Part shown: piece after piece, positions 10,629 through 20,095 of the stretch
How the letters are laid out: every line of letters starts with the position of its first letter
Position numbering within the stretch: the first letter of the stretch is position 1
Source: Vibrio mexicanus
GTDB lineage: Bacteria; Pseudomonadota; Gammaproteobacteria; Enterobacterales; Vibrionaceae
Direction of reading: 5' to 3'
Assembly: GCF_001012815.1 (NCBI RefSeq)
Contig: NZ_JYJP01000026.1
Location: 62,001-126,000 of the forward strand
DNA: 64,000 nt
The notes under the pieces: generated by a model
Seen by the model: only the letters and a program-made list of their open reading frames with translations
Databases searched by the model: none
What the model was told of the DNA's origin: nothing
Translations under genes and position numbers: made by a program

Positions 10629-11620
10629 GCTTTTTTCTCCATGTTCAACGGGAAGTGACAGGCAAACTTATGGTTTTTAATGCGCTTGGTAAACGGTATT
10701 TCGACACACTGACGCTGAGCATATGGGCACCTTGGTCCAAGGCGACAGCCAATCGGCAAGTGTTGAAGCGGAGGAATGGATCCCGGCAGGGACTGCAGCT
10801 TCTCTTTGTGAGGGATCCAATCAGCAAAATCTGGCATCGCTTTAAGCAGAGCCACAGTATAGGGGTGCTTAGGCGCATTAAGGATTTTCTTGGTATCCGC
10901 TGATTCAACCGACTGACCACAATACATGACCGTGATTCGGGTTGCCCACTGAGTAATGGTTGTTAAATCGTGACCAATCAACATGATGGTGGTGTTGTTG
11001 ACCTGATTCATACGGCTTAGTAAACGCAGGATTTGGGATTGAGTGATCGGGTCCAAATCGTTGGTTGGTTCGTCGGCAATCAACAGCTTCGGCTTTGCGG
11101 CAATGGCCATCGCAATCATGACCTTTTGACACTCACCATCGGTAAGCTCATAAGGGTAGCTGCCCATTAGACGAGTATGGTCTTTAATGCCGACCTTATG
11201 AAGTAGCGCAATAGCTTGCTTCTTACGCCACTTAAATCGCTCCCACCATTTGCCTTCAAACGAAGTCGACGGAATCGATTCTATCAGCTGCCTACCCACT
11301 TCTTCCGAAGGGTCTAAACAGGTAGAAGGCTCTTGGAAGATCATCGCGATGTCGCGCGCAATTACACGTCTACGCTCTCTTGGTGTCAGTTGAAGCAAGT
11401 CGATATTGCCCAAGCGCATACGGTCTGCAGAGACCTTCCAGTTGTCTTTACAGACACCAACGATCGCTTTTGCGACTAAACTCTTACCCGAGCCGGATTC
11501 ACCCACTAAACCGCGGATCTCGCCTTCGTTCATGGTCAGGCTCATGCGATCGACCGCTTTAACCAAGCCTTGCGGAGTTTCGATCTCGATAGTGAGGTGA
11601 CGAATATCAAGTAACGGCAT
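10625..11620 (-). CDS. sapD: SapD ABC transporter ATPase
   Basis: This is a 331-residue ATPase of the oligopeptide (OppD-like) class. It has Walker A GESGSGKS near residue 37, a degenerate signature ([10 protein letters not shown]) and Walker [10 protein letters not shown]. The C-terminal extension contains the [11 protein letters not shown] cysteine-containing motif seen in Opp/Dpp/Sap ATPases. In E. coli SapD also helps Trk potassium uptake. It overlaps sapF by four bases and starts next to the sapC stop, all on one transcript. Confidence 0.93.
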   Translation of the reverse strand: MPLLDIRHLTIEIETPQGLVKAVDRMSLTMNEGEIRGLVGESGSGKSLVAKAIVGVCKDNWKVSADRMRLGNIDLLQLTPRERRRVIARDIAMIFQEPSTCLDPSEEVGRQLIESIPSTSFEGKWWERFKWRKKQAIALLHKVGIKDHTRLMGSYPYELTDGECQKVMIAMAIAAKPKLLIADEPTNDLDPITQSQILRLLSRMNQVNNTTIMLIGHDLTTITQWATRITVMYCGQSVESADTKKILNAPKHPYTVALLKAMPDFADWIPHKEKLQSLPGSIPPLQHLPIGCRLGPRCPYAQRQCVEIPFTKRIKNHKFACHFPLNMEKKA

Positions 11621-12507
11621 TATTCGGTACCTGCATTAAGTGCTTGGCGAACACCTTCGCCCACTAGGTTGACATTAATTACGGTAAACATGATGGCTAA
11701 ACCCGGCAGGGTCACTGTCCAAGGTGCTAGGTAGATTAGCTCCACGGAGTCGCCAATGATGGCACCCCATTCTGTACTTGGCGCTTGTGCGCCTAAGCCT
11801 AAGAAGCCCAATGCTGTGATATCTAAGATAGCGATAGACAGCGCCAGCGTTACCTCTGAAGCAATCACCACCAGAATATTGGGTAAGATTGAGTTCCAGA
11901 GTAGGTAGAAATCATTCGCGCCATCGAGTCGAGCCGCCATGATGTAGTCTTTCTCTACTTCAGTATGCACCGCTAGATAAACTGAGCGCACGAAGCGTGG
12001 GATCAGTGCCAAGCAGATAGCCAACAGAATATTAAACTCACCAAACCCTAGGAAGGCAACAAAGATAATGGCCAGCAGCAGGGAAGGGATCGACATGACC
12101 GTATCGAGAAGGTGGTTCAAGGTGCTCGACAATAGGCCTTTAGTCATGCCTGCGAGAATACCGATTAAGCAACCAACAACGGTTGCAATGGCGGTAATGA
12201 CGATCGCTGCACCGAAGGTAAGCTGTGAACCTACGATCAGTCGAGAAAGAATGTCTCTGCCTAGATCATCAGTGCCAAGGAAGTATTCGACCGTGCCCAC
12301 AGGGCTCCACGAAGGAGGAACCAGAAGCTCACCCGATTGCGCCTGCGGGTCGTGAGGAGCGAGCCAAGGAGAGGCGATGGTTATCAGCAATAGAATCGCT
12401 AAGCACCACAGGCCAAACATCGCGAGATTGTTTGAGCGATAGCTACGCCAAAAGCGTTCAAACTGAGTAGGAATTCGCTCTTCCTGATAGACGTTATTGG
12501 TTAGCAT
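11620..12507 (-). CDS. sapC: SapC ABC transporter permease
   Basis: This inner-membrane permease (295 residues) belongs to the DppC-like class. It has a cytoplasmic N-terminus, a first helix near residues 28-48 and a block of helices in the C-terminal half containing the EAA-loop region ([15 protein letters not shown]). The ATG at 12507 is chosen for its GGAAGGAA ribosome-binding site, though an in-frame ATG lies at 12525. The start lies within the last codons of sapB, as expected for coupled membrane subunits. Confidence 0.93.
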   Translation of the reverse strand: MLTNNVYQEERIPTQFERFWRSYRSNNLAMFGLWCLAILLLITIASPWLAPHDPQAQSGELLVPPSWSPVGTVEYFLGTDDLGRDILSRLIVGSQLTFGAAIVITAIATVVGCLIGILAGMTKGLLSSTLNHLLDTVMSIPSLLLAIIFVAFLGFGEFNILLAICLALIPRFVRSVYLAVHTEVEKDYIMAARLDGANDFYLLWNSILPNILVVIASEVTLALSIAILDITALGFLGLGAQAPSTEWGAIIGDSVELIYLAPWTVTLPGLAIMFTVINVNLVGEGVRQALNAGTE

Positions 12508-13456
12508 ACCATTCCTTCCTAACAAGCGGGTTGACTATAGCGCCCAATAGATCTGAGAGGATATTGGCGATGAGAACCAGTGTCGCGACGACGATAACAC
12601 CAGCTTGAATAGCAACGTAATCTTGGTTTGATAGAGCATCAAGTAGCCAGCGACCAATGCCCGGCCAGTTGAAGATGGATTCGGTGATGATTGCAAGGGT
12701 CAGCATGCTTGAAAGCTGAACCCCAAACTTCGGCACCATAGGTGGAATGGCGTTTCTTAGTACATGCTGAGTCACAATCTCTGTCTGGGTTAAACCCTTG
12801 ATTCGCGCCGCGCGAATGTAGTTTTGTGTCATCACTTCTGCAACCGAAGTACGCATTAAACGAATCACCTGAGTGGTTGGGGCAAGGGCTAAAACCAAAC
12901 AAGGCAAAATCATATGCTCAATTACGCTTTGCAGCGCATGAGCTTTGTATTGACCTTTGGCGAAGAACGCGTCGATGAGGGCAAAGCCAGTGACATGATC
13001 AATCTGATAAAGAAGATCGTAGCGCCCCGCAACAGGGAAAAGCTCGAATTCTAAAGAGAAAAACATGATAGCTAGCAAAGCGACCCAAAAAATAGGCGCG
13101 GAGTAACCAGACATCGAGGTGAACGAAATGGTCGTATCTAACCATTTCCCTTGCTTCATACCCGCGATGGTGCCAAGAGGGATACCGACCAGTAACGACA
13201 GTATAAATGCGACCAAAACCAGCTCTAGCGTCGCTGGGAATACGGCAGCGAGCTCTTCGATGATTGGTGTACCATTTTTGTTTACGCCGAAGTTGAACTG
13301 CAAAAGCTCAGTTAGATAGATTTGCCAGCCTTGCCAGAAGTCCATGACTGCCCAGCTAGAATTTTCATCCAAGCGAAGAATGTTGAAACCAACAATGGTC
13401 AGAATCAACAGTGTGATTATGAATAGGTTAAAGCGGCGAACGGAATACCAAAGCAT
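12494..13456 (-). CDS. sapB: SapB ABC transporter permease
   Basis: SapB is a 320-residue permease of the DppB-like class and the membrane partner of SapC. The N-terminal helix (about 8-28) is followed by a periplasmic stretch and five further helices; the EAA loop AARIKGLTQTEIVTQHVLRN precedes the last helices. Its ATG overlaps the sapA stop by one base, consistent with an operon sapA-B-C-D-F. Confidence 0.94.
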   Translation of the reverse strand: MLWYSVRRFNLFIITLLILTIVGFNILRLDENSSWAVMDFWQGWQIYLTELLQFNFGVNKNGTPIIEELAAVFPATLELVLVAFILSLLVGIPLGTIAGMKQGKWLDTTISFTSMSGYSAPIFWVALLAIMFFSLEFELFPVAGRYDLLYQIDHVTGFALIDAFFAKGQYKAHALQSVIEHMILPCLVLALAPTTQVIRLMRTSVAEVMTQNYIRAARIKGLTQTEIVTQHVLRNAIPPMVPKFGVQLSSMLTLAIITESIFNWPGIGRWLLDALSNQDYVAIQAGVIVVATLVLIANILSDLLGAIVNPLVRKEWYANQ

Positions 13457-15074
13457 TATTTGATCCTTTCAACTTTATTAAACGGCTGAGCATTGAAAGG
13501 GCTCACTTGGAAACCCGTTAACGACTTATTGTGTGCTTGGAACTGCATCCCATGTGAAAGTGGGATAACAGGGAACTCCTCATTCAGGATATTTTGTGCC
13601 TGATTGTACAGGTTGATGCGATACCTCGGTTTGTCCACTTCTAAAGCAAGATCAAGCAAGAAGTCAAAATCACTGTTACACCAACTTGAAACATTGAGAC
13701 CTGCTCGATTTGAATCGCACGACAGTAAAGGCCTTAGAAAGTTATCTGGGTCTCCGGTATTGGCAATCCAACCCGTTAGAATTAGGTCAACCTTGGTATT
13801 GCTGGCGATATCAGAGCGAGAGAATCTATCCTCGGTGAGCAGATTTAAAGCAATACCGATATCTGCAAGGTTAGATTGAATCAGCTCTGCTGTCTTTCTT
13901 GGGCTCGGGTTATAAGCTCGAGGTTCTAATGGCACCGACATCGTGAGCTCTAGACCTTGCTCATATCCAGCCTCTCGCAATAGGGCTAATGCATACGTGC
14001 GGTCGTAACGCACTTGAATCGCATCTTTTTGATAAGCCCATGAGTTAGGTGGCAGTACAGAGTAGGCTTGCGTGCCTGTCCCGTAGTAAACAGAATCAAG
14101 AATGTTTTGACGGTTGATGGCGAAGTTAAGTGCCTTTCGAACATTACGATCATTTAGTGCAGGGTGAGAGGTGTTCACCGCAATAAACGATACGTTCATG
14201 GCAGGTTTAGCCGTCAGTTCAATGAAATCCTGTTCTCGAATAGTCGGAATTTGACTCGAAAGTGGCGAGCTCAAAACGTCACACTCATTACGAAGCAGTT
14301 TTGCCAGCGTACCAGTTCCGCGGTGAGAGATATCAAACAGCACTTGTTTCATCTTCGCTGGACCTTGCCAATAGTCGTTATGACGAGTTAGGCGAATGAA
14401 ATCGTTAACTTGATATTCGTTCAAAGCGAACGGTCCGGAGCCGACAGGGTGTGAGTCAATCTTGTCCTTTGAGTCGTTCTTCTCAAGATGGTTTGCATAT
14501 TCTTGAGAGTGAATGACGGCGTAGCTGGTGGCGATGTTGGACAAAAACGTATTGTCTGGTCTGCTTAACGTGAATTTTACTTGGTGCGGATTTATCGCTT
14601 GAACGTCGACTAATAAGTTTTGGAAATCGAGGCCGGCAAACCAGGGGTACAATCCGCCTCCGACATAATGGAACGGATGTGTCGAGTCGATCATGCGGCG
14701 AAAGCTAAACACCACGTCATCAGCGTTCAAGCGTCGTGATGGGGTGAACCATGGAGTCGTTTGAAACGGGATATCAGGATTCAGATCGAAGGTGTACTCA
14801 GTGCCTTCTTTGTTCACTGTCCACTTTGTCGCAATGTGAGGTGTCGGCTTGAATGTGTCGCTATCAAGCTTGAGGAGCGTATCGAAAATTTGTGGGCTAA
14901 GCGTTTCTGCAGTGATCCCACTGTCAACGAGTTGGGGATTAAAGCTAGTTGGTCCCCCTGACCACAATATACAAACCCAGTTTGACGAATCTTGTTGTGA
15001 TCAAGATTATCGCCACAGCCGGTGATTAGGCTGAAGGTCGCTACGCTGAGAAAAAATTGTATAAATGCTTTCAT
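13456..15074 (-). CDS. sapA: SapA peptide-binding lipoprotein (frameshifted)
   Basis: SapA is the solute-binding protein of the Sap system, of the DppA/OppA class. Corrected length is 539 residues. The start at 15074 gives a lipoprotein signal ending LITGC (lipobox Cys near residue 20). The body has the family pattern GGPTSFNPQLVDSG at the start and a long cleft domain. The frame breaks near 14962-14967: one base is missing between FVYC and SGGPTSFN, after which the reading continues without interruption. No good ribosome-binding site is seen at either possible start. It heads the sap operon, next to pspF. Confidence 0.88.
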
Positions 15075-15238
15075 AGAAAGAGCTGTTTTTGCAGATAACG
15101 AGGACATTTGAACAGTTTATGCCTCAAGATCTCAATAATTTATCACTTATTGAGTTAAGTAACCAAAAGAAAACCGAGGTTATTAGGGTTTGTTGAACGT
15201 TTGTGTTCACGTTTTGCTCAAGCTTCATAAAGAAGCGA

Positions 15239-16261
15239 CTATTCACTTTGCGGCGACAGGTTGTATTTACGCACCATTCCCCGCAGTTGGTGGTAGCTCA
15301 GTCCGAGCAAGTCCGCGGCTTTTCGTTGGTTAAATTTGGCCTCATCAAGAACGCGAGCTAACAACGCAATATCTTGCTGTTCTTGCCAATGTTTATAATC
15401 CAAAGGTAGTTCAAGAGCGCCAATATTGGTATCTGAAGAAGATATTTCACTTGTTGAGGTGCTGCTTTTTTCCGCTTCACTAGCGTCTTGTTGCCAAGTT
15501 GCTTGGAATGGGTCGAAAACGATATTGTCGATGGGCTCTTGTTGGTCAATATGTTGATAGACTGCGCGCTCTACGACATTCTTTAGTTCACGGACGTTAC
15601 CTGGCCAGAGATATTCTTCGAGCTGTTTGCTGGCGGTAGCAGAAAATCCAATGAAGTAACTCAGTTCCAGTTCGCGGCACATTTTTATCGCGTAGTACTC
15701 TGCGAGCAGCGGGATATCTTCTTTGCGCTCTCTGAGCGGAGGAAGGTGGATCACGTCGAAGGCTAATCGATCCAGTAGATCTGCCCTGAAACTCCCCTCT
15801 GATGCCATTTGAGGTAAGTCAGCATTGGTCGCGCAGATTAGTCGTACATTGGCATTGAGCAGTTTGTGCCCTCCAACGCGTTCGTATTGGCCGTATTCAA
15901 TGACTCGCAGTAACTTCTCTTGCACTAACAGCGGCGCCGTAGCCAGTTCATCCAGAAATAGTGTTCCGTTTTCGGCGCGCTCAAAACGCCCTTGGTGACG
16001 ACCTTTAGAGCCCGTAAATGAGCCCGACTCATGACCAAAGAGTTCAGAATCAATCAAACCTTCACTGAGCGTTGAACAGTTCAGCGTAACCAAAGGTTGG
16101 TCCCAGCGCTTGGAGAGGTAGTGGAGGCGTTGAGCGATCAACTCTTTACCGGTACCTCGCTCACCGATAATGAGAATCGGGCGCTCAATGGCAGCAAGTT
16201 TTGATACCTTATCCAACACAGCTAAAAAGCTTGCGGACTCTCCAATTAAGTTTTGCTGCAT
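15239..16261 (-). CDS. pspF: PspF sigma-54 enhancer-binding activator
   Basis: PspF is the AAA+ activator that drives sigma-54 transcription of pspABC when membrane stress releases it from PspA. The 340 residues show the PspF layout, with no N-terminal sensor domain: Walker A GERGTGKE (near 33), Walker B LFLDEL, the arginine-finger region FRADLLDRL, and a Fis-type helix-turn-helix at the C-terminus (QRKAADLLGLSYHQLRGMV). The sigma-54 contact loop reads GSFTGS instead of the canonical GAFTGA, a double conservative change. GGAGAG precedes the ATG. The gene is divergent from pspA. Confidence 0.93.
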   Translation of the reverse strand: MQQNLIGESASFLAVLDKVSKLAAIERPILIIGERGTGKELIAQRLHYLSKRWDQPLVTLNCSTLSEGLIDSELFGHESGSFTGSKGRHQGRFERAENGTLFLDELATAPLLVQEKLLRVIEYGQYERVGGHKLLNANVRLICATNADLPQMASEGSFRADLLDRLAFDVIHLPPLRERKEDIPLLAEYYAIKMCRELELSYFIGFSATASKQLEEYLWPGNVRELKNVVERAVYQHIDQQEPIDNIVFDPFQATWQQDASEAEKSSTSTSEISSSDTNIGALELPLDYKHWQEQQDIALLARVLDEAKFNQRKAADLLGLSYHQLRGMVRKYNLSPQSE

Positions 16262-16374
16262 TGTTTGCTCTCCAAGGTGGTGAAATTTACCAACAGTAGG
16301 CCTAATTAATCACATGTCTAATTGTTATGCAAAGTGGAAATAACTAAGTGATTGATTTTTAGTTAATAAGTTTT

Positions 16375-16390
16375 TGGCACGGCTCTTGTA
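16375..16390 (+). promoter_or_regulatory. Sigma-54 promoter of pspABC
   Basis: TGGCACG-N4-TTGTA matches the -24/-12 consensus TGGCACG-N4-TTGCA. It lies about 150 bp ahead of pspA in the space shared with pspF, where PspF enhancer sites are expected upstream. Confidence 0.85.
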
Positions 16391-16540
16391 ATAAGAAAAC
16401 TAGTAATTCAGTAAACGTAAGATTTTGTACATCGAAACTGAAGCAACGAAACTGAAGCTAGGTTAAATCAACGATTGTTCGATTCTGAAATCGTCAAACA
16501 CAGGCTTCACAATGATAAAGCACTTATTAAGGAGAACATC

Positions 16541-17212
16541 ATGGGTATTTTTTCTCGTTTTGCAGACATCGTAAATTCAAACATTAGTTCACTGCTTGAT
16601 AAGGCTGAAGATCCAGAGAAAATGATTCGCCTCATCATTCAAGAGATGGAAGATACGTTGGTAGAAGTCCGCACTAACTCGGCAAAAGCTATCGCGGATA
16701 AGAAAGAGTTGGCACGTAAAGTGGACGCTGTAGAGTCGCAGGTAGCCGATTGGCAAACCAAGGCGTCATTGGCATTAACAAAAAATCGTGAAGACTTAGC
16801 TCGCGCTGCATTGATAGAAAAGCAAAAGCTGCAAGAGGTTCTAAAAGGTCTTCATACAGAGCAGACTCTAGTAGAAGAAACGATCGAGAAACTGACTGGC
16901 GAAATTGGTAAGTTGGAAACCAAGATAACTGAAACGCGCGCTAAACAGCAAGCAATCGCCATTCGTACTCAAACCGCGACCAGCCGTCGTGATGTGCAAA
17001 AACATCTACACACTGCTCGTACTAATGAAGCAATGGCGAAATTTGACCAGTACTCACGTAAGATTGATGAGTTAGAAGCTGAAGCTGATTTGTTTGCACA
17101 AACTGGTCAAGGCAAGTCGTTAGACCAAGAATTTGCAGAGCTTCAAGCGCAAGATGAAATTGAGCAAGAGTTAGAAAAATTGAAGCAGCAAGTTGAAAGC
17201 GAAAAGAAATAA
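16541..17212 (+). CDS. pspA: PspA phage-shock protein A
   Basis: PspA is an ESCRT-III-like coiled-coil protein that binds stressed inner membrane and inhibits PspF at rest. The 223 residues are almost entirely helical, with the amphipathic N-terminal helix MGIFSRFADIVNSNIS used for membrane binding and heptad-rich coils to the end. The ATG at 16541 is selected by AAGGAG six bases upstream and the conserved MGIFSRF start. pspB follows 13 bp downstream. Confidence 0.97.
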   Translation: MGIFSRFADIVNSNISSLLDKAEDPEKMIRLIIQEMEDTLVEVRTNSAKAIADKKELARKVDAVESQVADWQTKASLALTKNREDLARAALIEKQKLQEVLKGLHTEQTLVEETIEKLTGEIGKLETKITETRAKQQAIAIRTQTATSRRDVQKHLHTARTNEAMAKFDQYSRKIDELEAEADLFAQTGQGKSLDQEFAELQAQDEIEQELEKLKQQVESEKK

Positions 17213-17225
17213 CTAGGAGTCCACT

Positions 17226-17459
17226 ATGTCGTCATTTTTCATTGCAGGTCCGTTGATCGTCTTTCTGATTTTTGTCGCACCTCTGTGGCTATTTCTTCAC
17301 TATCGCAGTAAGCGAAAAACTTCAAATGGTTTGTCCGCAGACGATTATCAACGACTAGAGCAGCTATCCAAAACCGCAGAATCTATGCAATCCCGAGTGG
17401 AAACGCTTGAAAAGATTCTAGACTCAGAATCACCGAACTGGAGAAGGCGTTATGAATAA
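17226..17459 (+). CDS. pspB: PspB phage-shock protein B
   Basis: PspB is a 77-residue inner-membrane protein with one N-terminal helix (about 5-26) and a cytoplasmic coiled coil (YQRLEQLSKTAESMQSRVETLEKIL). With PspC it senses membrane damage and recruits PspA. It overlaps pspC by eight bases, and TAGGAG precedes the ATG. Confidence 0.95.
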   Translation: MSSFFIAGPLIVFLIFVAPLWLFLHYRSKRKTSNGLSADDYQRLEQLSKTAESMQSRVETLEKILDSESPNWRRRYE

Positions 17460-17838
17460 AGAGCTATATCGCGATCCGGTGAACGGCAAAATTTCCGGCG
17501 TTTGCGCCGGTATTGCCAACTACTTTGGCGCTGAGGTTTGGCTGATTCGTATTCTGGTGATATCTGCTGCGTTGTTAGGAGGAAGTTTTCTCGTTCTGCT
17601 TGCTTATGTCGCCATGTCGTTGATGTTAGAGAAGCAGCCAGCTAACTACGAGCAGACGTTGAAAACTCATCAAGATCACAAGCTAAAAAGCAAACCTTGG
17701 CAGCAGGGGCAGTCTCCAGAGCTTTTGTTAAATACTTTGGAAAAAGACTTCGATGTTATCGAAAGTAAAGTAAGAAATATGGAAGCTTATGTTACGTCTG
17801 ATGCATTTAAAGTCGACCGCGAGTTTAGTAAACTCTAA
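17452..17838 (+). CDS. pspC: PspC phage-shock protein C
   Basis: PspC is the 128-residue partner of PspB. The N-terminal PspC domain has the typical DPVNGKISGVCAGIANYFG segment, followed by a hydrophobic helix (about 37-60) and a cytoplasmic C-terminal tail. It is the last recognisable psp gene; pspD and pspE are not seen. The RND efflux genes begin about 150 bp further on. Confidence 0.95.
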   Translation: MNKELYRDPVNGKISGVCAGIANYFGAEVWLIRILVISAALLGGSFLVLLAYVAMSLMLEKQPANYEQTLKTHQDHKLKSKPWQQGQSPELLLNTLEKDFDVIESKVRNMEAYVTSDAFKVDREFSKL

Positions 17839-17986
17839 CAGGCATTTATCCTCAAATAGCTCGGTTTCATCGCCGGGCTAATCCCCCAAAAAAAGATCCA
17901 ACTATTTTCATATTTTATACAGACTTAGCTCTGGTCTTAACGTTATCATTCATCTATCTTTTAAGTTAATGCCCATACATGGATGA

Positions 17987-19023
17987 ATGAGAATGCGTAA
18001 AGTCATACTCCTTACCGCTATTGCGACTACCCTCCTTGGTTGTGGTGGTGAACTCCCTCCAGTTCCTGAGCCAGAATCCAGACCTGCTAAATTATTCACC
18101 GTAACCGTTGGCGGCAACACGTTTGAACGTCATTTCCCCGCGACGTCAGAAGCGGGCGATCGAGCTGTCTTAGCATTTCGAGTTCCCGGACAATTGCAAA
18201 CTATCGATGTCAATGCGGGGCAGCCAGTCAAAAAAGGTGATGTGCTTGCGACATTGAACCTGATGAATATGAGTTACTGGCTAAGCAAGCCTTTGCAAAC
18301 TTCAAGTTGGCGGACGTCCAATACCAGCGTTATAAAAAACTACGTGAAGACAAAGTTGTTTCCGAGCAAGACTTCGACCAAGCGCAAGCCAATCACAACT
18401 CAGCGAAAGCGTTACTAGAGCAAGCTCGAGCAAACCTGCGTTACACCAAATTGGTTGCACCTTACGATGGCACTATTTCCTTGTTGCCTGCGGAGAATCA
18501 TGAGTTCGTTGCCGCCAAATCTGGCGTGATGAGTATTCAAACCAATCAGTTGATGAAAGTGGTTTTTTTATTACCTGATCACTTGTTGAACCGCTTTGCT
18601 GAACGATTAAACCCAACAGTTGTGATGCGCTTCGATTCATTCCCAGATAACAGCTATCCATTGACATTCCAAGAAATCGACACGGAAGCGGACCCGAAAA
18701 CGGGTTCTTATAAAGTCACTATGGTTATGGAAAGACCAAGTGATATTGGCATTCTCCCTGGTATGGCCGGAACGGTTCATGCTTCAGTTGAGTCTGGTGA
18801 TAGTACTCGCGTACCCAATTCGGCCATTTTTGAAGACCAAGGCAAAACCTATGTATGGCGAGTTGATGAGGCAGGGCTTGTGACTAAGGCCGCTGTTAAG
18901 CTAAACGACAGGCGTCAGGTGCTGAATGGCTTGAACGATGGTGACCGTGTTGTGATATCGGGTGTAACGGGTATTGAAGAGGGCATCAAAGTCCGAGAGT
19001 GGGTGAAGGAGCGAGGTCTGTAA
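17987..19023 (+). CDS. RND efflux adaptor lipoprotein 1 (frameshifted)
   Basis: This is a periplasmic membrane-fusion protein of the HlyD/AcrA class that links an RND pump to the outer membrane. Corrected length is about 345 residues. A lipoprotein signal ends in LLGCG (Cys near 19). The biotinyl-lipoyl half-motif (GQLQTIDVNAGQPVKKGDVLATL) is followed by the hairpin and the second lipoyl half (LRYTKLVAPYDGTI). The frame breaks at 18259-18260, where CC stands for CCC; corrected reading gives LATLNPDEYELLAKQAF. A second start codon lies at 17993. The gene is two bases from the next adaptor, and three genes form one operon. Confidence 0.85.
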
Positions 19024-19024
19024 T

Positions 19025-20095
19025 ATGAAAAAATTACTGTTAACGGGCTTGGTTTCATCTACTGCTCTGCTATTTGGCTGTGGTGAGCCCGAGCTCTTAA
19101 GTGTGGATAAAACCCCAAGAGTGAAAGTTGTTAATCTTGACGAGACTTTTTCCCAAGAAAGTTTGTATTTTCCTGCCGTGGCTACTGCCGCAGAACGGTC
19201 TCACTTAAGTTTTCGAGTGGCGGGTGAAGTTAGCAAACTGAATGTGAAAGAGGGAGACCAAGTCAAAAAAGGCGATGTGGTTGCTGAGATAGACCCAACC
19301 GATTACAAATTGGATGTGGATAACGCCGCTGCGCGCTACAGCGTGGTGGATAGCCAGTTTAGACGCTCCAGACCTTTGGTGGAGAAAGGGCTATTAGCTA
19401 AGTCTCAATTCGATGAGATCGCGGCGCAGCGCCAAATCGCACTAGCGGAACTTGAACTCGCGAAGCTTCGACTTTCGTTTACCAAATTGAGAGCGCCTGT
19501 CGATGGCATTATTTCACGTGTGAATGTCGATAAGTTTGAGAACATTCAAGTTGGTAGCTATATCGTGAATATTCACAGTATCGAAAGTGTGGAAGTCACG
19601 ATTCAGCTTCCTGACCGATTATACGCAGGTAAGTCTTCAGATACCGCTACAGCAATTGTTCGAGTGCCAAGCGGCAATACTTATTCTGCGGAGGTAAAAG
19701 AGTTCACAACAGAACCCGATCCTGCTTCGGGTACCTTTACCGTTACCTTATCCATGCCCATGCCAGAGAGTGAATATATTCTCGACGGTATGGCGGTAGA
19801 AGTCACGGCTGATGGGGAAAGTGTTGGGCTTGAGTTGAACAAAGGAGTTAGGGTGCCGATTGAAGCTGTCTTTAATGAAGATGGTGACGAGTTAGAACGT
19901 GACAGTAAGTATGTATGGGTTCTTGACGGTAAAGTCGTTAAGAAGCAGCGCGTTAAAGTCGGAAAGGCTTCGCAAAGTAGTTTACAAATTTTAGAAGGCT
20001 TAGACAGAAGCCAGCAAGTCGTAGTGGCTGGTTTGTCGAGATTACGTGAAGGGATGAACGTTGAAGTAATATCTGTGGAGACTATCAATGACTGA
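19025..20095 (+). CDS. RND efflux adaptor lipoprotein 2
   Basis: This second HlyD/AcrA-class adaptor has 356 residues, with a lipobox LLFGCG (Cys near 19), lipoyl halves around residues 60-90 and 150-175, and a beta-barrel domain to the end. It is a clear paralogue of the gene just upstream; both share the EG/AGDxVKKGDV motif. It overlaps the pump gene by eight bases. Two-adaptor RND operons next to psp genes fit, from memory, vibrio systems of the VexIJK/VmeGHI type; substrates cannot be inferred. Confidence 0.92.
   Translation: MKKLLLTGLVSSTALLFGCGEPELLSVDKTPRVKVVNLDETFSQESLYFPAVATAAERSHLSFRVAGEVSKLNVKEGDQVKKGDVVAEIDPTDYKLDVDNAAARYSVVDSQFRRSRPLVEKGLLAKSQFDEIAAQRQIALAELELAKLRLSFTKLRAPVDGIISRVNVDKFENIQVGSYIVNIHSIESVEVTIQLPDRLYAGKSSDTATAIVRVPSGNTYSAEVKEFTTEPDPASGTFTVTLSMPMPESEYILDGMAVEVTADGESVGLELNKGVRVPIEAVFNEDGDELERDSKYVWVLDGKVVKKQRVKVGKASQSSLQILEGLDRSQQVVVAGLSRLREGMNVEVISVETIND

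Noticed and set aside
17853..17900. Terminator after pspC
   Set aside because: The imperfect stem near AGCTCGG/CCGGGCT lacks a T-run, so no terminator is claimed.
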